A stretch of DNA of 64,000 nucleotides from positions 434,001 through 498,000 of the forward strand of contig NZ_BMWC01000005.1 in assembly GCF_014651035.1 (NCBI RefSeq). Direction: 5' to 3'. Made by a program: the position numbers and the translations under genes. Shown in pieces: positions 33,066-42,138 of the stretch; the stretch's first letter is position 1; every line of letters starts with the position of its first letter. The notes under the pieces are model-generated. The model made no database searches, was not told the origin of the DNA, and saw only the letters and a program-made list of their open reading frames with translations. This DNA comes from Streptomyces lomondensis (GTDB lineage Bacteria; Actinomycetota; Actinomycetes; Streptomycetales; Streptomycetaceae).

Positions 33066-34760
33066 TCATCCGCTCGGCAGCGGCTGGAGCAACTCCGGCC
33101 GCGCCAGCATGCGCCGCGTCGCCCGCCCCGGGTCGAGCACGGCCCGGGCGACGATCCACCCGGCCAGCGCGTGCGGCTCGGCGGGGTCGGCGGCCAGCAG
33201 TTCGGCGTACCGGGCGAGCGCGGTGGCGGCGTCCCCGGCGGCGAGGTGCTCGTCGGCGGTGTGCGGGGCGACGGGGCGGGCGGCGAAGGCGTGGGTGCGG
33301 ACGTCGGGCCAGGAGGCGCGGTCGAGGCGGAAGCGGGGGCCGTCCGGCGGTGACTCCACCCCGGGGTCGACGTTGCGCAGCCGCCACTCGGTGCGGTGCA
33401 GCGCGGCGGCCGTACGGGCCCGGGTGAGGGCGGTGTACGGCACCGGCTCGCGCAGCCAGCCGTCGAGGGTGCGGGCGAGGCCCGACACCAGGGCGCGGCC
33501 CTGCACGGTCAGCCGGCCGCTGGTCAGCAGCGTGCGCACGGCCAGCCGGCTCTGGAGGCGGCGCAACGCGAAGAAGTAGGCGGCCCGATCGACCGCCTCG
33601 ATCCCCTCGGCACCGGCCAGCCGGTCCCGCCAGAAGCCCGCGACGCCGGTGAAGGCGTACGCGCCGTGCAGCAGGCCGGTGAGGTGGCGGGGGTCGGTGC
33701 GCCAGGGGGCGTAGTAGCGCTCGGCCCGGTCGTCCTCCAGCAGCGGGAACAGGTGCAGGAGGGCGGCCAGCTTGCTGTGCTGGAGCTCGTGCACCAAGGT
33801 CTCGGCGAGGGCGAGCGCGGAGGCCGGGCGGACGATGAGCATGCCGCCGAAGGAGTCGCCGCTGGAGGCCGACACCTGGACGAAGGGCAGCGGGGGCGGG
33901 TGGACGGCGGTGCGTCCGAAGGGCACGATCGCCCGGATCATGGCGGGGTCGACCCGCCCGGGGCCCGGTACGCCCGGCCGTGCGAGGATCCGCGCGGCCT
34001 CGCCGAACAGGCGCTGCCACTCCTGTGCCTCGTCCTCGTCGAGCCGGGCGGGGGGCAGGTGGTCGTCGAGGTCGCGGTAGGGGTCGAGGTCTTCGAGTAC
34101 GACGGTGACGGGGGCCGTGCCGTCGGGGCCGGTGTGGGTGAGGGTGCGCAGCGGGAGCCATATGCCCCCGTCGGCGTCGGCACTCCGGGTCAGCGGACGG
34201 CAGGTCACCCGCACGGAGTCGGTCGTGCGGCCCGGCCCGGTGACCGTCAGCTCTCCCCCGGCCGCGGTGGCCCGGCCGATCGCCAGGCCCGCTCTCGCGT
34301 CGGGGAGCTGGACCATGCCGAGACCGGGCAGGGGCAGCCCTCCCTGGGTGAGGGGAACGTCGAGGGCCGCCTCGGTGCCCGCGTGCAGGGCGGCCGAGAG
34401 GGCCAGCGCGCACAGGTGACCCGCCTCCGCCCACAGCGGCGGCCCGGTCGCCGTGCCGTGCACCCGGCGCAGCATGTGGGAGATCCACCCGCCGGTCGCC
34501 GGGGCCAGCAGCAGGCGTTCGACCGGCTCGGGCGACTTCTCGGCCGCCTCCTTGAGCACCCGCCAGGCTTCGGCGACCGGGGTGAGGGGGGTGGGCAGGG
34601 CGTCGAGATGACCCAGGACGGTGCGCAGGAGCAGCAACCGCCGCGCGCGTTCGGCTCGTTCGAGGAAGGCGACGGCCGCCGCGGAGCCCCCTCCGGCGGC
34701 CAGCTCCGCGAAGAGCCGGTCCGGCATGCGGAAGGGAGCGAGGTGCTGCTCGCTGGTCAT
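33066..34760 (-). CDS. HExxH-motif putative peptide-modification protein
   Basis: 564 residues, ATG. The key motif is TLVHELQHSKLAALL, with His324-Glu325 and His328 as HExxH. It matches the family formerly described as HEXXH putative peptide-modification proteins and recently linked to alpha-ketoglutarate-dependent peptide beta-hydroxylation, not proteolysis. In FxSxx systems this domain is often fused to a radical-SAM enzyme (FxsB); here it stands alone. The C-terminus has a TPR-like helix pair (DAATALARYAELLAADPAEPHALAGW). It follows a small acidic peptide gene and a hairpin, so that peptide is the likely substrate. It is the last gene of the conflict-system operon. Confidence 0.8.
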   Translation of the reverse strand: MTSEQHLAPFRMPDRLFAELAAGGGSAAAVAFLERAERARRLLLLRTVLGHLDALPTPLTPVAEAWRVLKEAAEKSPEPVERLLLAPATGGWISHMLRRVHGTATGPPLWAEAGHLCALALSAALHAGTEAALDVPLTQGGLPLPGLGMVQLPDARAGLAIGRATAAGGELTVTGPGRTTDSVRVTCRPLTRSADADGGIWLPLRTLTHTGPDGTAPVTVVLEDLDPYRDLDDHLPPARLDEDEAQEWQRLFGEAARILARPGVPGPGRVDPAMIRAIVPFGRTAVHPPPLPFVQVSASSGDSFGGMLIVRPASALALAETLVHELQHSKLAALLHLFPLLEDDRAERYYAPWRTDPRHLTGLLHGAYAFTGVAGFWRDRLAGAEGIEAVDRAAYFFALRRLQSRLAVRTLLTSGRLTVQGRALVSGLARTLDGWLREPVPYTALTRARTAAALHRTEWRLRNVDPGVESPPDGPRFRLDRASWPDVRTHAFAARPVAPHTADEHLAAGDAATALARYAELLAADPAEPHALAGWIVARAVLDPGRATRRMLARPELLQPLPSG

Positions 34761-34799
34761 CGTCGCGGACCTCCGGTCGGTTGGCGGACATGCACAGGA

Positions 34800-34828
34800 C
34801 CCGGTGCGCGTGCGGGTGTCGCACCGGG
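34800..34828 (-). terminator. Hairpin between precursor peptide and HExxH genes
   Basis: CCCGGTGCG (34800-34808) and CGCACCGGG (34820-34828) are perfect 9-base arms around an 11-base loop. Located 21 bases after the peptide gene stop and 39 before the HExxH start, it could partly terminate transcription or protect the 3' end, giving more precursor than enzyme, as is common in RiPP operons. Confidence 0.55.
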
Positions 34829-34849
34829 GCTCAGCCGTCGGGTCGGCGG

Positions 34850-35083
34850 CTAATCGGCTCGGGCGCCTCCCGGCCCCTCGCCGCCCCGCATGCTGCTGCG
34901 GGCGCGCAGCACCTCGGTCAGCAGGCGCGTGGTGGGGGGCAGGGCGGGGAGACCGTCCAGGGCGCTCAGGGGCAGCGCCGCGAGGTCCGCCAGATCGGAT
35001 TCCCAGACATCGGCCCCCGCGGTGGCGACGGCCGGTTCAGGTACGGCGGCTCCGGCGTGGTGCAGAGCGGGCGGCTGGTCCAA
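34850..35083 (-). CDS. Small acidic peptide, candidate RiPP precursor (FxsA-like)
   Basis: About 77 residues if translation begins at TTG 35083, which has GGGGGAG four bases upstream; the frame is open to a GTG at 35194 that would overlap the caspase gene. Visible features: a Leu/Pro/Ala leader, the acidic aromatic patch VWESDLADLAALPLSALDGLP, a helix TTRLLTEVLRAR and a Gly-rich tail ending GGARAD. The PLSAL segment recalls FxsA precursors (PLxAL), but the terminal Phe-x-Ser-x-x is absent. Asp residues in the DLADL patch would suit beta-hydroxylation by the adjacent HExxH protein. Start and class are uncertain. Confidence 0.5.
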   Translation of the reverse strand: MDQPPALHHAGAAVPEPAVATAGADVWESDLADLAALPLSALDGLPALPPTTRLLTEVLRARSSMRGGEGPGGARAD

Positions 35084-35180
35084 GATGCTCCCCCTTCTCG
35101 CACGGTGGCACGCGATGCCCCGTGTCTTTCCATCATGGCCAATACCCCCCGGGGCGAAAACCGTACGATCACGCCACCGA

Positions 35181-36308
35181 TCATTCCCGATCACGCCGAG
35201 GCGTCGATGAGGCAGTCAACTCGGCCACCGCAGCGGCGAGTTCGGCCTTCAGTTCCGGGTCGTCGTCGACGGCCACCACGGCGTCGAACAGGTCCCACAG
35301 TGCCTCCGGGTTCCGCCGGGCGAGCCCGCCGAGGATGTTGACGACGTCGGTGCGGGCCCTGCTGTGGCGGCGCAGCATGGCTGTGACACGGGGGTTCAGC
35401 GCGGCGACGACCGTCTGCCGTTCGTCGGGGTCGTTCATCAGGGGGTAGTCGAGGAGGGCCTCCACCGCCCGCTGCAACGCCGTGAGGGGGCGCGGCACGG
35501 CGGGCGGTCCGGCCGGGGCCAGGGTCTCGGTGCGGTCGGGGCCCTGGAGCCGGATCTCGGGGTGCTGAAGAGTACGGCCCTCTTCCCTGAGGGCCGCGAT
35601 GCGCGCCCGAACGGCCGGAAACAGTTCCTCCGGATCGGGCGGCGCTGGCAGAACGGCCGCCCGGTCGGCCAGCAGGCCGAGCAGGACGTCGGAGAAGAGG
35701 CCGGTGGCACGGACCGGGTCGTTGGCCGCCGCCCTGCCCCGGCCGGCGGCCCGCAGCACGGTCTGCCGGTGCGCATGGGTGGGACGGCCCACGGGCAGGG
35801 CGTCGGCGGGCAGCGCCTCCCGGAAGGCGAGGTCCTCCTCGAAGGTCTCGCAGGCGTCCACGATCCACATCTGCTCGCGCAGTCCCGGCACGGCGTCACC
35901 CGCGTACCGGGCGAGCGCGGAGTCCAGGTCGATGCCCACCTTGTCGGCGACGCCCGCGTCCGCGCAGAACAGCCGCAGCCGCCCGGCCCGGTCCAGCACC
36001 CCGTGCCCGCCCCACCACACCCACAGCACATCGCCCTGGGCCGTGGACAGTTCGCGCACGAGGACCCGGCGCAGGGTGGCCTGGTCCGCGCGCTCGTACG
36101 GGACTTCCGGGTCGTACGACGGCAACGGGGCCAGGTGCAGCCGGAGTCGGGACTCGGGCACCCCCGCGTCCCGCAGCAGCCGCCAGAACCGTACGGCGTC
36201 CCGGGCGGGCCCGGGCAGCCGCCAGGCGTCCCCGGCCTCGTACGCCTCGATCCCGACGATCAGGGCGTGCACCCGGGCGGGGTCGACGTGCGGCATCGGC
36301 CCGGTCAC
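35181..36308 (-). CDS. Caspase-like protease with C-terminal effector-associated domain
   Basis: 375 residues from a GTG overlapping the hydrolase stop (GTGA). The N-terminal 230 residues are a C14 caspase-like domain: HALIVGIEAYEAG, then the catalytic His in WVWWGGHG (His102) and catalytic Cys in WIVDACET (Cys153). The C-terminal domain (about 288-372: LQRAVEALLDYPLMND, RTDVVNILGGLARR, LWDLFDAVVAVDDDPE) has the shape of effector-associated domain 2. The VMAP protein of the same locus has a similar N-terminal domain, so the two could bind each other. Expected role: a death-effector protease switched on by the sensor NTPases. Confidence 0.85.
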   Translation of the reverse strand: MTGPMPHVDPARVHALIVGIEAYEAGDAWRLPGPARDAVRFWRLLRDAGVPESRLRLHLAPLPSYDPEVPYERADQATLRRVLVRELSTAQGDVLWVWWGGHGVLDRAGRLRLFCADAGVADKVGIDLDSALARYAGDAVPGLREQMWIVDACETFEEDLAFREALPADALPVGRPTHAHRQTVLRAAGRGRAAANDPVRATGLFSDVLLGLLADRAAVLPAPPDPEELFPAVRARIAALREEGRTLQHPEIRLQGPDRTETLAPAGPPAVPRPLTALQRAVEALLDYPLMNDPDERQTVVAALNPRVTAMLRRHSRARTDVVNILGGLARRNPEALWDLFDAVVAVDDDPELKAELAAAVAELTASSTPRRDRE

Positions 36309-37480
36309 GGCAGGTGGTCCACGATGTGGCGGTACACGGCCGGGTTCGTCCAGTAGGCGCTGTGCGCGGCGGGGAACGGCTGGCCGCTGTCGACGGCGAC
36401 GTCCGTGACGCGGTCCGGGAAGAGTTCCGCACCGAGATAGCCGAGCAGGTCGCGCGGGTCGTACACGTTCAGCCAGGCGGGGACGTGCGGCGGCAGGGGC
36501 GCGGGGTGTTCGAGGGAGGGCAGGGAGCCCGACTCGTAGAGGAAGGGCCCCTGGGAGCCGACCGTCACCAGCAGGGCGACCTGCGGCAGCGGGGCGGAGA
36601 TCAGCGTGTCGAGGGCGATGATGCCGCCGAGGCTGTGGCCGACCACGGCGACGGGCGGCTCCAGGCCGGCGACGAGGGCGCGCAGGCCGTCCCGGAAGGC
36701 CGCGCCCCGGCTCAGATAGCGCAGGATGTCACCGGCGGCCGGGTGGGCGGCCTCGGTGAGGGCACGCCGGCGGCGCTCGACGGCGCGCGAGGCCACGGCT
36801 CCGGCCGACCGCAGCAGGTAGGAGCGCAGCCCTCGCTCCGTGCCCCGGGCCGGTGCGCCCAGGGCCTCGGCGATCCGGTCGGTGACGGCGTCCCGGGTCT
36901 CGCCGGCCGGCACGAGCGGGGAGTCGGCGTCGAGGGCGTCGGCGACGATGCGGGCGGTCAGGGAGCGGGCGGCGAGAGCGGCGAGGTCCGCGGGGGCGAG
37001 GGCGTCGGCGGCGGGGCCGAGCAGAGGGTGGGCGGCCAGGTCGGTGGCGGCGCGGGCCAGCCCGGGGCCCAACTCGGCGGCGGGCGCGTCCCCTTGGGCG
37101 GCGAGCGTGGTGAGCAGCGTCCGCGCCCGCTGCCGCGGCGGTACGGAGCCGGGCGGGCGTTCGACGGCCGGGGCGGATCCGGCGGCGGCCAGGGCCAGTT
37201 CGGCGTACGGGTCGGCGTAGAGGGCGGCCCAGGCCGCGGTCCTCCCGTCGCCCGGGTCCGGCACGGCCGGGCCTTCCCCGATACCGCGTGTGGCGCCGGA
37301 GAGGGGCGGCAGGCTCGCCCCGCCGGCCGCGAGCGTGGCACCGTGTGCCGCTCCCCAGGAGTAGGGCACGACGCGCAACCCGTCGCGCTGGGCGGCCAGC
37401 CCGGCCGTCACCCGCTCCACCAGCGCGGAGAAGCCCGGCTCGCGAACCCCGGTCCCATGAACGAAGACGACCGCCGTCAT
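36305..37480 (-). CDS. Alpha/beta-hydrolase, probable effector or regulator
   Basis: 391 residues from ATG 37480 (GGGGGG four bases upstream). The start TAVVFVHGTGVREPGFSAL carries the oxyanion HGTG motif, VAVVGHSLGGIIALDTL the nucleophile elbow GHSLG, and SAYWTNPAVYRHIVDHL near the C-terminus the catalytic His region. A 150-residue helical insertion, rich in Ala, sits between the first strand and the elbow. No signal peptide is visible, so it is intracellular. It is first in the operon with the caspase, after a terminator-like hairpin. In published surveys of such conflict systems, alpha/beta-hydrolases appear among the effectors. Confidence 0.75.
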   Translation of the reverse strand: MTAVVFVHGTGVREPGFSALVERVTAGLAAQRDGLRVVPYSWGAAHGATLAAGGASLPPLSGATRGIGEGPAVPDPGDGRTAAWAALYADPYAELALAAAGSAPAVERPPGSVPPRQRARTLLTTLAAQGDAPAAELGPGLARAATDLAAHPLLGPAADALAPADLAALAARSLTARIVADALDADSPLVPAGETRDAVTDRIAEALGAPARGTERGLRSYLLRSAGAVASRAVERRRRALTEAAHPAAGDILRYLSRGAAFRDGLRALVAGLEPPVAVVGHSLGGIIALDTLISAPLPQVALLVTVGSQGPFLYESGSLPSLEHPAPLPPHVPAWLNVYDPRDLLGYLGAELFPDRVTDVAVDSGQPFPAAHSAYWTNPAVYRHIVDHLP

Positions 37481-37565
37481 GCGCCCCCCGTGACACGACT
37501 GCCTAGCTTGGTGATGCCAACGCCCGAGTATCACAAGGAAGTTGAGGCTGGGCAATCAGAACGGA

Positions 37566-37598
37566 GCCCGCCGCCCGGGAGGCTTCCCGGCGGCGGGC
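37566..37598 (-). terminator. Strong hairpin after the NB-ARC/TPR gene
   Basis: GCCCGCCGCC and GGCGGCGGGC pair over 10 bases, continuing as GGGA/TCCC with one bulged C. It lies 17 bases beyond the stop of the 1507-codon gene, splitting the locus into sensor (VMAP, MoxR, NTPase) and effector (hydrolase, caspase, peptide, HExxH) transcripts. Confidence 0.75.
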
Positions 37599-37614
37599 CG
37601 TCCGGCTGTCCGCG

Positions 37615-40600
37615 TCACATGGGCACGGGAGCGAGGTCGCACTCGATGCGGCGGCGCTGGCGGGCGGCCTGGAGCCAGGGGTGGTCGTTGCGCAGCGCCG
37701 CGGCCAGGCCCTCCACCGCCTTGCGCTGGAGCACGTCCGCTTCCTCACCGCGCCCGAGGCCCCGCAGATCGAGGGCGAGGTTGGAGGTGCAGGAGAGGGT
37801 GAGGGGGTGGCCCTCGCCCGCCACCTCGGTCAGCAGCGGCAGGTTGGCGGAGTCGATCGCGTGGGCCCCCTCGAAGTCGAGGCGGGCGTAGGCGGTGTTG
37901 GCCTGGCCGATGCCGATGGTGAGGGTGATGATGTGGTGCGCTCCGACCGTGTCGCTCAGCCGGCGCACCACGTCGTCCTCCAGCTCCTGCGCGCTGTCCA
38001 GGGAGCCGAGGGCCCGCTGGGTGGCGGCCAGGTTCGCCCTGGCCACCAGGGTGTGCGCGTGGTTCGCGCCGAGACGCCGCTCCAGCCTGGCCACGCTGGC
38101 CTCCGCGAGTCGGTGGGAGCCTTCGAGATCCCCCGCCAGACGCCGGTCGACGGAGACGTTGGTCGCCGTGGTCAGCGAGTCGAGGTGCTCGTCGCCGTAG
38201 CGGGCCTGGAAGTTGCGCAGGGTCTCCTCGGCGAGCTTGGCGCCCTCGGCGAGGTCTCCGTCCCGGCGGCGGCAGACTCCGAGGTCACGGGCGATGCGCA
38301 GGGTCAGGGGGTGCTTGTCGCCGAGCGCCGTGAGCGCCCTGCGGTAGACGTCCTCCTGCAGTTCGCGCGCCTTGGGGTACGAGCCCACCTCCCTGGTGTC
38401 GATGGCGACGCAGTGGAGGGTGTTGAGCGTGAAGAAGCTGGCGTCGCCGAACAGGATGTCCCGCTGGCGGGCGGTCTCCTGGTCCAGCGTCAGCGCCTCC
38501 TGGAACTGGCCGCACAGTCTCAGGTCGACGCCCCAGCTGTGAGCGCCCCGCAGGGTGGCCTGGTCCTCGGGGCCGAACAGTGAGCGGGCCAGTTCGGTGG
38601 CCTCCCGGCCCAGGTCCCGCGCCTCCTGGAACCGGCCCTGGTACCGACGGGCGTCGGACATCTCGCACAGGGAGTCGATCAGTTCCTCCGGCTCGACCTG
38701 CACCCGGCGGGAGACCTCCAGGGCCTTCTCGGTGAGCGGGATCGACTCGGCGATCTGGCCGATCTGGCGCAGCAGGAACGCGAAGCCCTTGGTCATCCGG
38801 ATGACGTAGATGTCCTCCTCGCCCGAGGCGGCGAGCCAGGCGCTCCAGGCCTGCCGGCCGAAGGCCGCGGCGCCCTCGTGGTCGCCCCAGTAGTAGAGGA
38901 ACCACATGGTGTCGTAGACCAGGTCGCGCACATAGGAGTCGAGGCTGGTCACGGCCTGGGAGGCGAGCACGTGGGGCAGCAGCGCCTGGTACTCGCGCCA
39001 CTCCTGGGAGGACCCGAACGGGCCCCGGTTGGCGGCGGACAGCAGCTGGTGGGCGGCGTCCCGCATCCGCTCGCGTTCCTCCTCGCCCAGCTTGGCGAGG
39101 AGCACGGTCTGGAGCAGGCGGTGCATCTGCAGGGTGCCCGCGCGCGGGTCGACCCTGATCAGGGAGAACTGGCTGAGGTCGCGGATCGCCCGGTTCAGCT
39201 TGATCGGCTCGCGCAGCATCGGGTCGATCTGCGGCGTGATGCTGACGCCCCGGCTGCTGCGCAGGATCGACCTCGGGATCGGCTCGGGGGCCATGCTGGC
39301 GCAGATGTCGAGAAGTTGCCGGGCGCCCGGGTTGTTCTCCCTGATCCGCTCCAGGGAGATGTCCCAGGCGGCGGCGACGGAGACCGGGTAGTCGGGGCTC
39401 TGCTCGATCTCCAGGATCTCCGGGCTGCGCCGGGCGAGCAGTTCGAGGTACTCGTCGACCTCCATGCCGGTGACACCGAGCCAGGCGCCCGCCTGCTCCA
39501 CGGCGAGCGGCAGGTCGCCCAGGGCCTCGGCGAGCCGGTCGGCGTCCTCCCGGGGCAGGTCCTTGGCACGCTTCTGGAGCAGCTCGATGGATTCGTCGCG
39601 CTCGAAGACGTTCACCGGCAGCGAGGTGGCGACCCGTTCCCAGCCCCGGTTCCGGGAGGTGACGATGACCTTGCCCGGCCCGTTGTGCGGGAAGTAGCCG
39701 CGCACCGCCTCGATGTCCTCGGCGTTGTCGAAGACCAGCAGCCAGTTGTCGTACGGCGTCCCGGTGCGCAGCGCCTCCAGCACGGCGGGCACGGCGGTGT
39801 TGGCCGCCGCGGCGCCCATGCTGTCCTGGCCGACCGGGGCGACGCCCAGCTGGGAGGCGAGGGAGGAGAGCGCGGCCAGGATGAGGCTCTCGCGTTCGGC
39901 GGGGATCCAGCAGATGATCCGGTAGTCGCGCTGGTGGGTGTAGATGTACTCCAGCGCCAGCTGGGACTTGCCGACGCCACCGAGGCCGTGCAGGGCGTTG
40001 GGCAGCACAGCCGCGGTGTCCTGGGCGGCGAGCTGCTCCTCCACGGCCCTCAGCAGCGCCTGGCGGCCGACGAACGAGGTGTTACGCATGGGGACGTTCA
40101 CCAGTAGGGCCGGCGTTGCGGTCGTGGTGCGCTGCATGAGCGGCTCTGCCTCCGGGGTCTGTTGTCGGTGCGTGCCGGCCGTCTCGGACGGCGCGGATTC
40201 TCCAGTCGGATCGGAGATTCCCGAATCCGGGTTAAAGCCCGCTGGGCTGGATGGAGTCGTTTCGCCCGGGTTATTCACCTGTGGGGGTGGCTGGGCGGAC
40301 GGGCTGTTCTCCACCTGTCCGGGCGCGGCGGGCGGGTTCCTGGACAGATGCGGTTCGATGCGCCTGGCCCGGTCGGAGTAGGGGCCCGACAGGGCGCGCA
40401 TCACGGCCAGTTCGCTGCGTGCCCAGCCGCGTTCGGCGGGGTCGGGCAGCCTGGTCCGGAGCGGGTCGTGCAGGGCGGCGCGCAGGGCGACGCCGCGCTC
40501 CCCCGCGGCGGGCAGCTCGCCCACCACGCTGACGGTGCGGGCGAGTTGACTGCGTGTGGTGGTCGCGAGCAGGGCCTCGCGGACGCCCTCGGCGAACTCG

Positions 40601-42138
40601 GGGCGCCCCTCTCCTCCGCCCTCCCAGTCGATCAGTCCGCCCATGAGGATCTCGGCGAGGTGATCCGGGCCGGTCTCCGGCATCACCCGCCTCCGCAGCT
40701 GCTCGACGAGGTCGAAGTCGAAGGGGACGGCGGCCAGTTCCGCCGCGAGCCGGCGGGCGGAGGGAGTGGCGAGGCTGAAGAAGCGCCGTACGGCGGCGGT
40801 GGCGGCGCGCGGGAGGCGCGGGGCGCGCAGCCCGGGAGCGGGCGCGCCCTTGCTGAGGGCGCCGGCCAGCACCACGGGCAGCGAACGCCGTACGCCGCGC
40901 CCACCGGTGACCAGGTCGGACCAGGCGGCGAGGGAGGCGGGTTTCAGGGAGAGCACCGGGACGGCGACGGAGCCGTCGCCCGCGTCGGGCAGCGGCCGCA
41001 TCGGGTCGGGACCGCCGGGCGGCGCCCAGTGTCCGAGGCAGTTGTTGGGCGATCCGAACCCTCCGGCCTCCAGGACGGCCGGGTAGGGGTAGAGCGAGGA
41101 GCGGTGACGCAGATGCGGCGGCAGCAGGTGGACGAGGGCGGTGGGGCCGGCGTGGGCGAGGCGGCCGAGGAGCTCGTCGGCGGCGGTGGCGGCCCAGCCG
41201 TGGGCGAGTCCGTCGGTGACGACGAGGAAGATCCGGCTGCCCCGGCCGTCGAGCAGTTCGGCGGGGTCGGCGACCGTCCGGCCCGTCGACCAGCGCAGGG
41301 TGGCGGTGCCGGTGCGCGGGACGGTGACGCGGAGCGTGCGCACGCTGCGGAAGGCCCCGCTGTGCTCGGCGGCGCGGGCCAGGCCCGCGGCGCTCTCCTC
41401 CCAGATCCGCATCGTGGGCGCGTCGTCGAGCAGCATCACGAGATCGAAGGCGGAGACCCGGGCGGGCCGCAGGAACGGCATCCACAGCCCGTCGGCGAGG
41501 CCCTGTTCGGCGGTGGTCTCCTCGTCCAGCTCCAGGCTGTCGCGGGAGGGGACGCGGCGGGCCAGATGGTGCAGGGCGCGGGCGAGCAGGGCCGTGACGC
41601 GGCCGGGGCCGGAGGGGTCGGGTTCGGCCCGGGGCAGCAGCGGCGGCCCGAGGTGCAGGGTGACGCGGCCTTCGGGGTGCGGTAAGAAGCGGGCGGCGGC
41701 GTGGACGGCGGTTCGGTCGCCGGAGGGGAGCGACGCGGCGGGGCCGCGGCTCGCGGGCGACGCCGCGGGAAGAGTGCCCTCCCCGTCGACCGGCGTCGGA
41801 GCGTCGAGCGCGTCGTCGGGCACGGGTGGCCGGGACCGCTGTTCGGCCTCGGTGACGTCCGGGCCCCCGGGGGCCCCGGCATCCCCCGGGCTCTCGGCCT
41901 CCGGGGCCGGGGCCTCCCGGGCGGCGTCGCCCGGGCCGCCGAACCGGCTCCGGTGGGCGGCGAGCCACACCGCGTCGGCGAACTCCTGCCAGCGCGGGAC
42001 GAAGTGATCGGGAGCGGCCGTGCCCCGGCCTTCGCGCTCGCTCGCGCGCGAAAGGGGGTCGGGGTACACCGAAGGAGGCGGCGACGATCCCGATGCGGGA
42101 TCCCCGTCGCCCGGTCCGGATGCGCGCTCCCGGGTCAT
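37615..42138 (-). CDS. vWA-like / NB-ARC / TPR protein (FxsT or SAV_2336 type)
   Basis: 1507 residues; ATG shares one base with the MoxR stop (TGATG). N-terminal part (about 30-600, after a disordered Pro/Gly stretch) is SAV_2336-like: FADAVWLAAHRSRF and a vWA-like fold with AFDLVMLLDDAPTMRIWEES and IFLVVTDGLAHGW, the metal-site motif being degenerate. The STAND ATPase follows: FVGRQALLRAV (about 688), Walker A GLGGVGKSQLALEY, Walker B WLLVFDNAED, sensor VIVTSRNRGW and GDLPLAVEQAGAWL. The C-terminal 450 residues are TPRs of the 42-residue type (ARDLGREATELARSLFG, LARANLAATQRALG). NB-ARC/TPR proteins oligomerise on ligand sensing, like plant NLRs, and this one probably commits the system to action. 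Confidence 0.88.
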   Translation of the reverse strand: MTRERASGPGDGDPASGSSPPPSVYPDPLSRASEREGRGTAAPDHFVPRWQEFADAVWLAAHRSRFGGPGDAAREAPAPEAESPGDAGAPGGPDVTEAEQRSRPPVPDDALDAPTPVDGEGTLPAASPASRGPAASLPSGDRTAVHAAARFLPHPEGRVTLHLGPPLLPRAEPDPSGPGRVTALLARALHHLARRVPSRDSLELDEETTAEQGLADGLWMPFLRPARVSAFDLVMLLDDAPTMRIWEESAAGLARAAEHSGAFRSVRTLRVTVPRTGTATLRWSTGRTVADPAELLDGRGSRIFLVVTDGLAHGWAATAADELLGRLAHAGPTALVHLLPPHLRHRSSLYPYPAVLEAGGFGSPNNCLGHWAPPGGPDPMRPLPDAGDGSVAVPVLSLKPASLAAWSDLVTGGRGVRRSLPVVLAGALSKGAPAPGLRAPRLPRAATAAVRRFFSLATPSARRLAAELAAVPFDFDLVEQLRRRVMPETGPDHLAEILMGGLIDWEGGGEGRPEFAEGVREALLATTTRSQLARTVSVVGELPAAGERGVALRAALHDPLRTRLPDPAERGWARSELAVMRALSGPYSDRARRIEPHLSRNPPAAPGQVENSPSAQPPPQVNNPGETTPSSPAGFNPDSGISDPTGESAPSETAGTHRQQTPEAEPLMQRTTTATPALLVNVPMRNTSFVGRQALLRAVEEQLAAQDTAAVLPNALHGLGGVGKSQLALEYIYTHQRDYRIICWIPAERESLILAALSSLASQLGVAPVGQDSMGAAAANTAVPAVLEALRTGTPYDNWLLVFDNAEDIEAVRGYFPHNGPGKVIVTSRNRGWERVATSLPVNVFERDESIELLQKRAKDLPREDADRLAEALGDLPLAVEQAGAWLGVTGMEVDEYLELLARRSPEILEIEQSPDYPVSVAAAWDISLERIRENNPGARQLLDICASMAPEPIPRSILRSSRGVSITPQIDPMLREPIKLNRAIRDLSQFSLIRVDPRAGTLQMHRLLQTVLLAKLGEEERERMRDAAHQLLSAANRGPFGSSQEWREYQALLPHVLASQAVTSLDSYVRDLVYDTMWFLYYWGDHEGAAAFGRQAWSAWLAASGEEDIYVIRMTKGFAFLLRQIGQIAESIPLTEKALEVSRRVQVEPEELIDSLCEMSDARRYQGRFQEARDLGREATELARSLFGPEDQATLRGAHSWGVDLRLCGQFQEALTLDQETARQRDILFGDASFFTLNTLHCVAIDTREVGSYPKARELQEDVYRRALTALGDKHPLTLRIARDLGVCRRRDGDLAEGAKLAEETLRNFQARYGDEHLDSLTTATNVSVDRRLAGDLEGSHRLAEASVARLERRLGANHAHTLVARANLAATQRALGSLDSAQELEDDVVRRLSDTVGAHHIITLTIGIGQANTAYARLDFEGAHAIDSANLPLLTEVAGEGHPLTLSCTSNLALDLRGLGRGEEADVLQRKAVEGLAAALRNDHPWLQAARQRRRIECDLAPVPM

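Noticed and set aside
34850..35194. Longer form of the candidate precursor peptide from GTG 35194
   Set aside because: It overlaps the caspase gene end and its first 37 residues are basic and non-coding-like; TTG 35083 has a ribosome site.
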